Part shown: positions 50,523-60,197 of the stretch, one piece after another | Position numbering within the stretch: position 1 is the stretch's first letter | Layout of the letters: each line of letters starts with the position of its first letter | NCBI GenBank assembly: GCA_913051655.1 | Contig: CAJXHI010000002.1 | Span: 58,627 to 122,626, forward strand | DNA from: an uncultured Alphaproteobacteria bacterium | GTDB lineage: Bacteria; Pseudomonadota; Alphaproteobacteria; Rhodobacterales; Rhodobacteraceae | Direction of reading: 5' to 3' | DNA length: 64,000 bases | Made by a program: the position numbers and the translations under genes | The notes under the pieces: generated by a model | What the model saw: only the letters and a program-made list of their open reading frames with translations | Database searches by the model: none | What the model was told of the DNA's origin: nothing

Positions 50523-51426
50523 AAATCCAGAGAGACAAGCAAGTAAAGATAATAGCAATAAATGGAAACACATTTGGCTACAATTCCGAAAACACAAAGG
50601 CGCTCTTGTCGGAAGCATAATCTTTTCTTTAATTTTTATAACAGTCATTATTGGCCCAAGTTTCTGGCCCTTTGAAGCAAATGAAATTAACATTCGAGAA
50701 CGTAATCAGGGACCAAGTCTAAGTCATCCTTTTGGAACAGACCAATTAGGCCGTGACACGTTTGCTAGAATGATGGCTGGTGGACAAACGTCTATCGCAG
50801 TTGGCCTTGCAGCAATGCTACTGTCTCTAATACTGGGAAGTTCAGTTGGACTTTTATCTGGTTATTATAAGAGATTAGATGGACTGCTGATGAGGCTAAC
50901 TGATCTATTTCTTTCTCTGCCGATTTTGCCCCTTCTCTTGGTGATGATGTTACTTTTTAGAGAACCGTTAAGCGAGGCTTATGGTCCAGAACGGGGGATG
51001 TTCGTTTTGATTGTTATGGCCATAGGAATAACGAGCTGGATGCCAACCGCTAGGATCGTAAGAAGCGATGTCTTGGCTTTAAAGGAGAGAGAGTTTATTT
51101 TAGCCGCTCGTTCTATAGGTACTGGTGACACAAAATTGATTCTGCATCACATATTACCAAATGTTTTGTCTCCAATTTTAGTTTCTGCAACCCTTGGAAT
51201 TGCTAATGCCATCATCACAGAAAGCGCATTATCCTTCCTAGGGCTTGGTTTCCCTCCCGATTTTCCGACTTGGGGGCGCCTATTAAACGATGCCGTAGAA
51301 TATTTAACACTATATCCAGAGAGAGTTTTTTGGCCAGGCCTAGCAATATCACTAACCGTTTTAAGCATCAATTACATCGGAGATGGTCTCAGAGACGCTT
51401 TTGACCCACGGATCAGGGGACGGTGA
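50515..51426 (+). CDS. Peptide-type ABC transporter permease (DppC-like)
   Basis: Second permease subunit, 303 residues from MTENPERQASKDN. An N-terminal helix precedes the periplasmic domain with HPFGTDQLGRDTFARMMAGG, the DppC signature, followed by five helices. The EAA loop is EREFILAARSIGTGDTKL and the conserved ALSFLGLGFPPDFPTWG is intact. The start lies within the last codons of the first permease. The TGA stop directly touches the end of the convergent DUF3422 pseudogene. Confidence 0.93.
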   Translation: MTENPERQASKDNSNKWKHIWLQFRKHKGALVGSIIFSLIFITVIIGPSFWPFEANEINIRERNQGPSLSHPFGTDQLGRDTFARMMAGGQTSIAVGLAAMLLSLILGSSVGLLSGYYKRLDGLLMRLTDLFLSLPILPLLLVMMLLFREPLSEAYGPERGMFVLIVMAIGITSWMPTARIVRSDVLALKEREFILAARSIGTGDTKLILHHILPNVLSPILVSATLGIANAIITESALSFLGLGFPPDFPTWGRLLNDAVEYLTLYPERVFWPGLAISLTVLSINYIGDGLRDAFDPRIRGR

Positions 51427-52510
51427 TTATTGCATCCGCTCCCGTATGCAGCGGATGGCCAACAAAACCACCAGAAGAATAGGCAAAATTACTGCTCCAG
51501 TCAGTGTTCTTTTGGTTAAACTCAAGACCGCCGCAGAGAGATAAATGAAATACTCCGCTAGCGAAACTGCCTAATAACTGATGGCCATAATAGAAAGACC
51601 TTCAACCGTTTTTTGCAGGCGTACTTGAATTTCGGCTCTTCGATTCATTCTTTCTAAGAGAATTTGCTTATGCGCCGACCGGTCCACATCCACACGAGCC
51701 CGCAAAAGGTTGCCAGCGCGTGTTCCACAGTTTGTCATTGCGCCGTTACGTTCTTCTGTGGATTTGACCGCACGCATTACCGACCTCAGGCAATTGCAAA
51801 ATAACCGCAGTCAACTCTGCACCATTCCGGTTAATATCGGCGGCCATCTCTTTTGCCTTAGCAAAGCCTAGCATTGACATTGTTTTATAAGCCCCAGTTC
51901 ACAGATGTGTTCTATAACACAACTTATCCGGCAATGGCCTGCCCCTTTGCTAACAAAAGGGGCAAAAAGCAAATGATCTGCCGCATCAATCCGAAAATCA
52001 ACCCTGTAAATAACAGCCCAGTCAAGCATGGCAGCTAGCGCCACACTTTCTGTCAAAAGCCAATCCTGCAGCCCTTCTTTGATCTCTTTACCGCTGCCCA
52101 TGGTGCTACTCTGAATTTCAAAGACCTCATGCGCAGATGATCAATGGACTCCATCCAATGCGCCAAAAAAGCATCAAACCAGCGGGGTCAAAGGCCGACT
52201 CTGAAAGACCTTCGCAAAACAGGTTTAGGTGACAAATTCAGTATGCTATTGCCAGTTCAGATACATCCTCTGCCAAGACATCTGAATAGTACATCGCATC
52301 AGGTTGAGGATGTTTTGAACAAAAGCGACCGATCAATAAAGCCCATTCTGCTTTTGTATCACGTCCTTTACTAAGAGATTGCTTGATGGCCACAAAAAAC
52401 CGCTGTCTAAGGGGCTACCATTGAAAAAAGAGCGCTTATAGAGTTTATTGGTCAATTAATAACGAAGCGGATGACCTTCTATATGGCTCGTCGCCAGGTC
52501 TATTGAAGAG
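51427..52510 (-). pseudogene. Decayed DUF3422 family membrane protein gene
   Basis: Pieces of a DUF3422 protein can be read in order on the minus strand. The first is FVAIKQSLSKGRDTKAEW with HPQPDAMYYSDVLAEDVSEL (about 52250-52410), the second KEIKEGLQDWLLTESVALAA (about 52040-52095), and the third MLGFAKAKEMAADINRNGAE (about 51800-51870). The fourth is LLRARVDVDRSAHKQILLER with RLQKTVEGLSIMAISY (51571-51720), the family's most conserved part. An in-frame TAG (51571-51573) and several frameshifts break it. The last segment runs to a TAA at 51427-51429, adjacent to the permease stop. The N-terminus is unclear (about 52510). Confidence 0.8.
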
Positions 52511-52630
52511 CATCTTGACACAAGACGTTTCCCATAATCTCACCGATGTGCAACCTATGCGACACAGGACGTTTGACAAGACGCCATGCGAATTATTGGC
52601 CGTAAAGTGAACGTGTAAATGCGCATAAGA

Positions 52631-52661
52631 TTTGCTGGCCCTCGGAGGGAGAGCCAGCAAA
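52631..52661 (-). terminator. Hairpin downstream of pntB
   Basis: TTTGCTGGC (52631-52639) pairs perfectly with GCCAGCAAA (52653-52661); the loop itself can form an extra CCTC/GAGG pairing. It starts 11 nt after the pntB stop. On the minus strand the T-rich run precedes rather than follows the stem, so it is not a classic intrinsic terminator; it may protect the 3' end of the pntAB mRNA. Confidence 0.45.
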
Positions 52662-52672
52662 AAAACCCAGAC

Positions 52673-54106
52673 TTAGGTGATCATCGTCAGAAGTTTATCC
52701 AACGAAGCTTTAGCATCACCATAAAACATTCTTGTATTTTCTTTAAAGAACAGTGGGTTTTCGATGCCTGAATACCCTGTACCCTGTCCCCGCTTTGACA
52801 CAAAGACCTGCTTGGACTTCCAACATTCCAGAACGGGCATGCCCGCAATTGGGCTATTTGGATCATCCTGTGCCGCGGGGTTTACGATATCGTTTGACCC
52901 AATTACGATGGACACATCCGTTTCTGGAAAATCATCATTGATTTCATCCATTTCAAGCACAATATCGTAGGGCACTTTGGCTTCAGCTAGGAGCACGTTC
53001 ATGTGCCCCGGCAAACGGCCAGCAACGGGGTGAATTGCAAACCGCACCTCTTTGCCCTTTGCGCGCAGCCTGCGTGTAAGCTCTGCCACATTCTGTTGCG
53101 CTTGTGCTACTGCCATGCCATAACCAGGAATGATGATAACGCTGTCGGCTTCTTCTAGGGCTGTTGCCACACCATCCGCATCAATAGCGACTTGCTCCCC
53201 TTCGACTTTCATTTGAGGACCAGTTGCGCCACCAAAGCCACCGAGGATAACGCTAACAAAAGAACGGTTCATCGCTTTACACATGATGTAAGATAAGATC
53301 GCACCGGAAGACCCAACAAGCGCACCGACAACGATCAGCAAATCGTTTCCAAGGCTAAATCCAATAGCGGCCGCAGCCCAACCAGAATACGAATTGAGCA
53401 TAGAGACAACAACCGGCATGTCCGCCCCGCCTATACCCATGATCAAATGATATCCGATAAATAAAGCCATGACTGTCAAGACAACGAGTGGGACGATCCC
53501 GCCGGAATTCAAATATCCAATCAAAGCAAGCAGCGATACTGCCGCAGCAGCAGCGTTTAATATGTGACCCCCCGGCAGTTTCGTGGCGGCCGATGTAACT
53601 TTGCCTGCCAGTTTGCCATAGGCGATCACTGAACCCGTGAAAGTTACGGCACCAATCCAAATTCCGAGAGAAGCTTCAACCCTTAAAATATTAATCTCTA
53701 CCGGCGACTTCTTCGCCAAAAGTGCCGCAAAGCCTTCCAGCGCTCGCTTAGCCAAGTCGTCCATAGCTGCCACATTGCCCAATTCAAAATGCGCGTTAAA
53801 ACCTACGAATACCGCAGCTAAACCAACAAGAGCATGCATCCCTGCAACTAGTTCAGGCATTTGCGTCATTTCAACCTTTGAGGCTAATTGATATCCGATC
53901 AGTCCACCGGCACCAATTAGCACAGCCGATAGCAACCAAAGCCCGCCCCCCGGTCCTATCAGGGTTGCAAGAACTGCGAGCGCCATCCCGAAAATCCCAT
54001 ACCACACAGCACGTTTAGCACTTTCCTGTCCGGACAAGCCGCCCAAAGAGAGAATGAACAGCACAGCTGCAACAATATAAACGGCAGTTGTAAATCCTAA
54101 TTCCAT
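52673..54106 (-). CDS. pntB: NAD(P) transhydrogenase, beta subunit
   Basis: Membrane and NADP-binding subunit of the proton-translocating transhydrogenase, 477 residues. The start [17 protein letters not shown] is supported by GGAG 8 nt upstream. About eight to nine helices come first, with [20 protein letters not shown]. The Rossmann dIII domain follows, with [35 protein letters not shown] and [15 protein letters not shown]. It is 13 nt after pntA in one operon. Confidence 0.97.
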   Translation of the reverse strand: MELGFTTAVYIVAAVLFILSLGGLSGQESAKRAVWYGIFGMALAVLATLIGPGGGLWLLSAVLIGAGGLIGYQLASKVEMTQMPELVAGMHALVGLAAVFVGFNAHFELGNVAAMDDLAKRALEGFAALLAKKSPVEINILRVEASLGIWIGAVTFTGSVIAYGKLAGKVTSAATKLPGGHILNAAAAAVSLLALIGYLNSGGIVPLVVLTVMALFIGYHLIMGIGGADMPVVVSMLNSYSGWAAAAIGFSLGNDLLIVVGALVGSSGAILSYIMCKAMNRSFVSVILGGFGGATGPQMKVEGEQVAIDADGVATALEEADSVIIIPGYGMAVAQAQQNVAELTRRLRAKGKEVRFAIHPVAGRLPGHMNVLLAEAKVPYDIVLEMDEINDDFPETDVSIVIGSNDIVNPAAQDDPNSPIAGMPVLECWKSKQVFVSKRGQGTGYSGIENPLFFKENTRMFYGDAKASLDKLLTMIT

Positions 54107-54119
54107 TGTACTGGCTCCC

Positions 54120-55691
54120 TTAAGATTTCTGGAACATGGCAAGCATGCGCCGCGTTACGAGGAAACCACCAAAAATATTTACACCGGCAAAGAATACCGA
54201 TATGGCGGCCAATACGATGACCAAGACACTGCCGGAACCGATCTGTAAAATGGCACCCAAAATGATGATTGACGAAATTGCGTTTGTTACTGCCATTAGG
54301 GGCGTATGCAAACTGTGACTAACATTCCAAATAACTTGGAACCCGACAAACACTGATAAAACAAAAACGATGAAGTGCTGCATAAAGCTTGCCGGCGCAT
54401 AAGCACCGACTAAAAGCATAATCGCGCCACCAATAGCAAGCATGGTCACCTGATTGCGCGTTTGCAATTTGAACGCTGCTATTTCTTCAGCTTGAAGTTC
54501 TTGGCGCGTTTTCTCTACTTCTTTTTCTTTTGGCTTGGCAGCTATTGCCTGCACCTTAAGCGGAGGTGGTGGGAATGTCACTTTGCCGTCATGCGTAACG
54601 GTGGCGCCACGGATCACATCATCCTCCATATCATGATTAATCAAGCCGTCTTTGTCCGGTGTCAGATCTGCCAGCATGTGCCTGATGTTAGTCGCGTAAA
54701 GCGTAGACGACTGCGCCGCCATTCGGCTTGGGTAATCCTTGTAACCAACCACAGTTACGCCATTGTCACTAACGACTTTTTCATCTGCCACAGTCAGATC
54801 ACAGTTTCCACCACGCTCTGCGGCAAGGTCTACAACGACAGAACCCGGCTTCATGGCTGCGACCATATCGGCAAGCCAAAGCTTCGGTGCGTCCCGGCCA
54901 GGGATCAACGCCGTGGTAATGACAATATCGATATCTGGAGCCAGCTCACGAAATTTCTCAAGCTGCTTTTCGCGAAACTCAGGGCTAGAAGGCGCAGCAT
55001 AGCCACCTGTTTCAGCACCATCTTGTTGTGATTCGTCGAAATCAAGAAAGACGAACTCTGCCCCCATTGACTCGATCTGCTCCGCAACCTCCGGGCGTAC
55101 GTCAAAAGCATATGTCATCGCACCAAGCGACGTAGCAGTTCCGATCGCAGCAAGACCTGCCACACCCGCACCGATCACCAAAACTTTAGCAGGCGGAACT
55201 TTACCAGCTGCTGTAATTTGGCCGGTGAAGAACCGGCCAAAATGGTTACCCGCTTCGATAACTGCACGGTACCCAGCGATGTTGGCCATGGAACTAAGTG
55301 CGTCCATTTTCTGTGCGCGCGAGATACGCGGAACCATATCCATGGCAATCACAGTCGCACCCTGACCACCGACCTTAACCATCTGGGCTTCATTTTGCGC
55401 CGGATAGAAAAAGGATATGAGTGTTTTATCTTTGTTTAGCCTTTTCGCCTCAGTCGCATTTGGCGGGCGGACTTTGGCGATTATGTCTGCGCCTTTCCAT
55501 AGTGCCGCAGCCGTTTTAACAACTACAACCCCTGCTTCCTCATAAGCCGCATCAGAGAACCCCGCATAAATCCCCGCGCCAGCTTCAATTAGGCATTCAT
55601 GACCAAGTTTCTGAAGCGCAACTGCGCTTTCGGGCGTCATGGCTACTCTGCCCTCGCCCTCACTTATTTCTTTGGGTGTTCCGATCTTCAA
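54120..55691 (-). CDS. pntA: NAD(P) transhydrogenase, alpha subunit (single-chain form)
   Basis: Alanine-dehydrogenase-like NAD-binding subunit, 523 residues. The start is placed at a TTG (55689-55691) giving [20 protein letters not shown], as in homologs; the longer GTG-initiated frame is unlike them. The dI domain has [20 protein letters not shown] and [15 protein letters not shown]. The C-terminal part (from about residue 415) has four hydrophobic helices, so PntAA and PntAB are fused as in E. coli, whereas several alphaproteobacteria have them split. Complex PntAB couples NADPH formation to proton flow. Confidence 0.95.
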   Translation of the reverse strand: MKIGTPKEISEGEGRVAMTPESAVALQKLGHECLIEAGAGIYAGFSDAAYEEAGVVVVKTAAALWKGADIIAKVRPPNATEAKRLNKDKTLISFFYPAQNEAQMVKVGGQGATVIAMDMVPRISRAQKMDALSSMANIAGYRAVIEAGNHFGRFFTGQITAAGKVPPAKVLVIGAGVAGLAAIGTATSLGAMTYAFDVRPEVAEQIESMGAEFVFLDFDESQQDGAETGGYAAPSSPEFREKQLEKFRELAPDIDIVITTALIPGRDAPKLWLADMVAAMKPGSVVVDLAAERGGNCDLTVADEKVVSDNGVTVVGYKDYPSRMAAQSSTLYATNIRHMLADLTPDKDGLINHDMEDDVIRGATVTHDGKVTFPPPPLKVQAIAAKPKEKEVEKTRQELQAEEIAAFKLQTRNQVTMLAIGGAIMLLVGAYAPASFMQHFIVFVLSVFVGFQVIWNVSHSLHTPLMAVTNAISSIIILGAILQIGSGSVLVIVLAAISVFFAGVNIFGGFLVTRRMLAMFQKS

Positions 55692-56119
55692 CGTATCCGC
55701 CCTCTTACAATTTAAGTATGGTACCACACACGTGGTTGATATTTCCTATAGGTAACAAAACGGAATGTGAATTGCCCAATTCCAAACGTACCTTATCCTG
55801 TGAGAGCTAGTCTTTTTCTAGGAAAAATAAATCTTTTATTAAAGTTCACTGCCGAACAACTAGGCAGTTAATGTTTTAATTATATTTTTCAACAGCTTAA
55901 AATTAATCTTCGATGGTATCTCCGTAATATTCAGAGAACCTAGCTGAAGCAGCGGGAGAAATCTGCATCTCGCATTAAAAATTTTTATTTTTTAAACTCG
56001 CTCGAAGAAAAATTTAAACGAAAGAAATCTGAGGTTTTCATCCAACTAACAAATGTTCAGCAAAGTGACTTGCGGTTCGCTTCCAAGCAGGTCATCCTGC
56101 GAACCGAGAGGACCTTACT
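55692..56119 (+). other. pntA-SDR divergent intergenic region with a leader hairpin
   Basis: This AT-rich gap of 428 bp has no gene I can support. It should hold the promoters of pntAB (minus) and of the SDR-kynU pair (plus). Next to the SDR start a hairpin can form at 56074-56105: GGTTCG with CGAACC, and inside it CAGG with CCTG around a TCAT loop, with an 8-nt bulge on the 5' side. The ribosome site GAGAGG begins immediately after. A weaker repeat CTGCC..GGCAG lies near 55850. Confidence 0.45.
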
Positions 56120-56869
56120 ATGATGTTAGAAAATAGACATGCTTTCATAACGGGTGGCGGAACGGGTATCGGGCTGGCGATCGCACGCGCTCTGGCAAAG
56201 GCAGGTGCACAGGTTACCATCACGGGTCGTCGGATGGACGTCCTTAAGGCCGTTGAGACCGATCAAATTCATGCTATCGCATCAGATGTTACTGATGAAA
56301 CACAACAGGTTGCAGCCATCGCGCAAGCAGTCGCAGAACGCGGCGCAATCAACATCTGTGTAGCAAACGCCGGAGTTGCAGAAGGGCGCAGTTTGCAAAA
56401 GACAAGTACCGAATTTTGGCGACAAATTATGGCCACCAACCTTGATGGGGCCTTCGTAACCATAAGAGAGACAATGCGATCCATGCTTGAAACCGACTGG
56501 GGGCGGGTAATTGCAATATCTTCGATTGCGGGTGTCCGCGGATTAAAGGGAGGTGGCGCCTATTCCGCAAGTAAACATGGAGTCATCGGGCTAATAAGGT
56601 CTTATTCCAAGGAATATGTGGGAAATCACATCACTTTCAACGCGATTTGTCCTGGCTATGTGGATACTCCCATCATTGAACGTAACCTCGAAATCATCCA
56701 AAATCGCGGATTCAGCGAAGACCAGGCTATGGATATGATGGTCAGCGCAAATCCACATAAACAGCTAATCCCTCCAGAAGAAATTGCTGAAGCAGCCTTG
56801 TGGCTGTGCTCACCCCATTCGGGTGCCGTAAACGGACAAACTGTCGAAATTGCAGGTGGACAGATATGA
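56120..56869 (+). CDS. SDR family NAD(P)-dependent oxidoreductase
   Basis: Classical short-chain dehydrogenase, 249 residues. It has the nucleotide-binding TGGGTGIGLAIARALA (about residues 11-26), NAG motif CVANAGVAEG, catalytic Ser in VIAISSIAGVRG and the YSASK catalytic Tyr-Lys; the C-terminus ends GQTVEIAGGQI. Cofactor side residues (ITGRR) favour NADP, but this is inference. The stop overlaps the kynU start by 4 nt, so its substrate may be related to kynurenine or anthranilate metabolism. GAGAGGACC precedes the ATG. Confidence 0.9.
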   Translation: MMLENRHAFITGGGTGIGLAIARALAKAGAQVTITGRRMDVLKAVETDQIHAIASDVTDETQQVAAIAQAVAERGAINICVANAGVAEGRSLQKTSTEFWRQIMATNLDGAFVTIRETMRSMLETDWGRVIAISSIAGVRGLKGGGAYSASKHGVIGLIRSYSKEYVGNHITFNAICPGYVDTPIIERNLEIIQNRGFSEDQAMDMMVSANPHKQLIPPEEIAEAALWLCSPHSGAVNGQTVEIAGGQI

Positions 56870-58062
56870 GTTTGGACTTTCAAGCAACCAAAGCGCTCTT
56901 TGACTTGCCCGAAGGCGTCATTTACCTAAACGGTAATTCACTTGGCCCTTTACCCAAGGCAGCTTTGGCGAAAACACAAAGCATGATGAGCGAGCAATGG
57001 GGAAAACTCCTCATAACGGGATGGAACAAAGCGGGTTGGATGCAACAACCAATTGAGTTGGGAAACCGCATCGGACGCCTAATCGGTGCAGCACATAACC
57101 ATGTGGTGGTGGGGGACACACTTTCAATAAAAGTTTATCAAGCCTTGGCTGCTGCGCTTGAATTGCGGCCAGACCGGAAAGTCATTCTCTCAGATACCGG
57201 CAATTTCCCATCAGACCTGTACATGGCTGAAGGATTGATCAAGGCCCTCGCGAAGGGCCATGAATTGCGTATTGTTCCGCCAGAAACTGTGAAAGACAGT
57301 ATCAATGAAGAGGTGGCAGTAACGCTTTTGACCGAAGCTGATTACCGTACAGGGCGGCTTCATGATATGTCTGAGATTTCCGAGCGTGCCCGGGCCTGCG
57401 GTGCACTGACCGTTTGGGATCTTGCCCATACAGCAGGCGCAACCGAAGTGGATTTGCAAAAGTCTAAGGCAGATTTCGCAGTTGGATGCACTTATAAATA
57501 TCTGAACGCTGGGCCTGGTGCACCAGGGTTCATCTACGTCGCCCCGCTACACGCTAATATGGTGCAGCCCATTTTATCCGGCTGGCTTGGCCATGCCGCT
57601 CCCTTTGCATTTGAACCATCTTACCGTTCTGGTCCTGCCATAGAACGAATGCGTGTTGGCACGCCGGCAGTAATTGCGTCCGCTACACTAGATGCCGCAT
57701 TGGAGATCTGGGACCAAGTTGAAATTAAAGAGGTCCGCGCAAAATCGATTTTACTTTCAGAACTGTTCATTAAGTGCATTGAAAAGACCTGCCCAATGTT
57801 GACCTTGACCTCACCCCGAAAACCAGAGGCGCGTGGTTCCCAAGTTTCCTTTGCCTTTGAACATGGCTATGCAGCTATGCAAGCCATGATTGCGCGCGGC
57901 GTTATCGGAGATTTCCGCGCACCGAATATTATGCGGTTCGGCTTTACGCCTCTCTATATCAACGAAAACGACGTTCTGGATGCATGTGAAATTTTTTCAC
58001 AGGTGATGAATGAACGCCTTTGGGATCGCCCAGAATATAAAGTCAAAGCTTGGGTGACCTGA
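56866..58062 (+). CDS. kynU: Kynureninase
   Basis: PLP-dependent enzyme cleaving kynurenine to anthranilate and alanine, 398 residues. The start MSLDFQATKALFDLPEG overlaps the SDR stop. Family features: IYLNGNSLGPLPKAAL, FPSDLYMAEGL, VWDLAHTAGA (PLP-binding Asp region) and the PLP-lysine in VGCTYKYLNAGPGAPGFIY. Substrate-binding IERMRVGTPAVIA is present. No other tryptophan-degradation gene (kynA, kynB) lies in this window, so the source of kynurenine is elsewhere. Confidence 0.95.
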   Translation: MSLDFQATKALFDLPEGVIYLNGNSLGPLPKAALAKTQSMMSEQWGKLLITGWNKAGWMQQPIELGNRIGRLIGAAHNHVVVGDTLSIKVYQALAAALELRPDRKVILSDTGNFPSDLYMAEGLIKALAKGHELRIVPPETVKDSINEEVAVTLLTEADYRTGRLHDMSEISERARACGALTVWDLAHTAGATEVDLQKSKADFAVGCTYKYLNAGPGAPGFIYVAPLHANMVQPILSGWLGHAAPFAFEPSYRSGPAIERMRVGTPAVIASATLDAALEIWDQVEIKEVRAKSILLSELFIKCIEKTCPMLTLTSPRKPEARGSQVSFAFEHGYAAMQAMIARGVIGDFRAPNIMRFGFTPLYINENDVLDACEIFSQVMNERLWDRPEYKVKAWVT

Positions 58063-58520
58063 CACAATAACTTTGACAGACATCTGTTCTCAATGACGAA
58101 TAGATCCAAATTTCAGGTGGCTCTGGTTCAGATCAAAAAACAATACTACTTTTCTCTCACCGTACTGCCGAACGTAGACTTCGCCAAATGTTAACTGGCG
58201 TTGTTTAGAAACGTTGCTTCACACAGCAAAAGCGGCTTTCGATTTTGATGACGAATGTATGCACTGAGTTTTTGACGTGGTTTCTGGAACATTTGCAACT
58301 CTCCTTCACGACAATAGATCGATAGTTAGGTACAGGGATTTTGAGGGACAGGCTGTCGATCTCGTCCACAAAACGCTTGTCTTTCATCTGAACGATATTG
58401 GACGGACTATATCTTAAGCACCCTTAACATGGAGCAAGCCGATGGGACGGATGAAATGGGCGTCACCTTCAGAGTGGAGGACACGCAGAAATTAGAAAGG
58501 CAGGAAACACTAAATCTGCA
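58063..58520. other. kynU-recN intergenic region, no supported gene
   Basis: This gap of 458 bp between convergent genes has only short frames. A minus-strand frame at 58205-58387 begins MKDKRFVDEIDSLSLKIPVP, and overlapping it is a 33-codon frame beginning MFQKPRQKLSAYIRHQ with a GGAG upstream. They may be fragments of a lost gene. Neither has a recognisable family or convincing length, so I leave the region unannotated. Confidence 0.3.
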
Positions 58521-60176
58521 TCATGCCTTTTTGGCGATCAAGGCTTCTGCTGCGGCGCGCGCTTCTTTCGTAACAGTATCGCCTGAAATCATACGCGCCA
58601 CCTCCTCAATACTGGCTGTCTTATCCAGATCCTCAACATCAGTAAGCGTTTCATTTTCAGATTGAATTTTTCTTACTTTGAAATGTTTACGAGCGAATGC
58701 GGCAACTTGAGGAGAGTGGGTTACAACCAACACTTGCACAGTTTCCGCAAGCGATGACAGGCGTCGTCCGACGGCATTGGCAGTCGCGCCTCCAACGCCG
58801 CGATCAATTTCGTCAAAGATTACGGTACGCGTATCCGCAGGTGTTCTAAGGCAAACTTTCAATGCCAAAAGAAATCGGCTCAGTTCCCCGCCAGAGGCAA
58901 TTTTTGCTAAAGGTCCAGCGGGAGTACCTGGGTTTGTAGACACCAAGAATTGGACCATATCCCATCCCTCAGGCCCTGCCTCAATTTTGGACAGATCGGT
59001 CTTAAAAACCGCGCGATCCATTTTTAATGGCAATAACTCTTTTGCCATAGACAAATCAAGTGCTTGTGCCGCTGTCTGCCGCGTTGCACTTAGCTCTTGT
59101 GCTGCACCTTTAAAAACTTCTTTTGCAATTCTAACGGCCATCTCCTTTTCTGAAACAGCCACCTCTCCTGAATCCAATGAGACCAGCTTCTGCGATAGTC
59201 TCGCCGTCAAATCTACCAAATCGTCAGGCAGAACCTGGTGCTTACGTGCCAAAGCCCGTATTGCAAACAGCCTTTCTTCTGTAATTTCTAATTCTTGTGG
59301 ATTGAACTCCAAATCATCTAGACAGTTTTCTATTTCTGCGGCGGCATCGTAAAGGCAGCTCAATGAAGACGAGAGCGCCTCCAAAGCGCCATCTAACTTT
59401 CCATCGAGCTCGCCAACTGCATCTTCAAGCCAACGCAACGCATCGCTCAGCATTCCTTCTGCCCCCTCGCGCCCAATTGCTTGGGAAGCTTTAGCAATAT
59501 CGAATTTCAACTTTTCTGAAGCTTGCATAAGTCTGCGCCTGCTATCTAATTTGGCCTCCTCTCCAACTTCGGGTCCCAGTTGAACAAGCTCCTCAACGGC
59601 GTAACGCAGAAATTCTTCTTCATCTTTCAATGCAGAAAGCGCATCGAATTCTCTTTTTAAGTCTGCTTTTGTCTGCGCAAGACTTCGCCACGCAAGACGC
59701 GTTACCTCAAAAATTTCCTCCTGCCCCACAAATTGATCAAGCAACACGCGATGACCTTTACTATCAAGTAACCCGCGATCATCATGCTGGCCGTGCAGTT
59801 CCAGCAGACGCGAAGAAATAAGGCGTAGCAAATCGCCAGAAACCCGCCTGTCATTTATCCATGCCATTTTACGTCCATCTTTGGAATTTACTCTGCGCAA
59901 TATGACTGCCCGCCCATCTTGCAAGCCTGCTTCTTCGACGACCTTGAGAGCGGGATGGCCCGTCGGAAGCTCAAAAACTGCGGAAACTTCGCCTTGTTCT
60001 GCACCCTGTCGGACAAGCTCTGCCCGTCCCCTCCAGCCCAAAACGAAGCCTAGACTATCGAGTAGTATGGATTTTCCAGCACCCGTTTCACCGGTCAAAA
60101 CATTCAATCCGCTGGAAAATTCAAGTTCCAGACGATCAATGATCAGCATATCCCGAATTGTCAGATGCTTGAGCAT
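58521..60176 (-). CDS. recN: DNA repair protein RecN
   Basis: SMC-like ATPase for double-strand-break repair, 551 residues. Walker A is LTGETGAGKSILLDSLGFV at about 28-46. A central coiled-coil region follows (about 160-350), with the zinc-hook-less hinge of RecN. The C-terminal signature is IASGGELSRFLLALK with Walker B TVIFDEIDRGVGGATANAVG. It begins MLKHLTIRDMLIIDRLEL. It lies 21 nt after bamD in the same direction, the bamD-recN order common in alphaproteobacteria. Confidence 0.96.
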   Translation of the reverse strand: MLKHLTIRDMLIIDRLELEFSSGLNVLTGETGAGKSILLDSLGFVLGWRGRAELVRQGAEQGEVSAVFELPTGHPALKVVEEAGLQDGRAVILRRVNSKDGRKMAWINDRRVSGDLLRLISSRLLELHGQHDDRGLLDSKGHRVLLDQFVGQEEIFEVTRLAWRSLAQTKADLKREFDALSALKDEEEFLRYAVEELVQLGPEVGEEAKLDSRRRLMQASEKLKFDIAKASQAIGREGAEGMLSDALRWLEDAVGELDGKLDGALEALSSSLSCLYDAAAEIENCLDDLEFNPQELEITEERLFAIRALARKHQVLPDDLVDLTARLSQKLVSLDSGEVAVSEKEMAVRIAKEVFKGAAQELSATRQTAAQALDLSMAKELLPLKMDRAVFKTDLSKIEAGPEGWDMVQFLVSTNPGTPAGPLAKIASGGELSRFLLALKVCLRTPADTRTVIFDEIDRGVGGATANAVGRRLSSLAETVQVLVVTHSPQVAAFARKHFKVRKIQSENETLTDVEDLDKTASIEEVARMISGDTVTKEARAAAEALIAKKA

Positions 60177-60197
60177 GCTCCGCTTTGACCTCAGCGT

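Noticed and set aside
58205..58387. 60-codon minus-strand frame between kynU and recN
   Set aside because: No recognised family or supporting context; reported only within the description of the gap.
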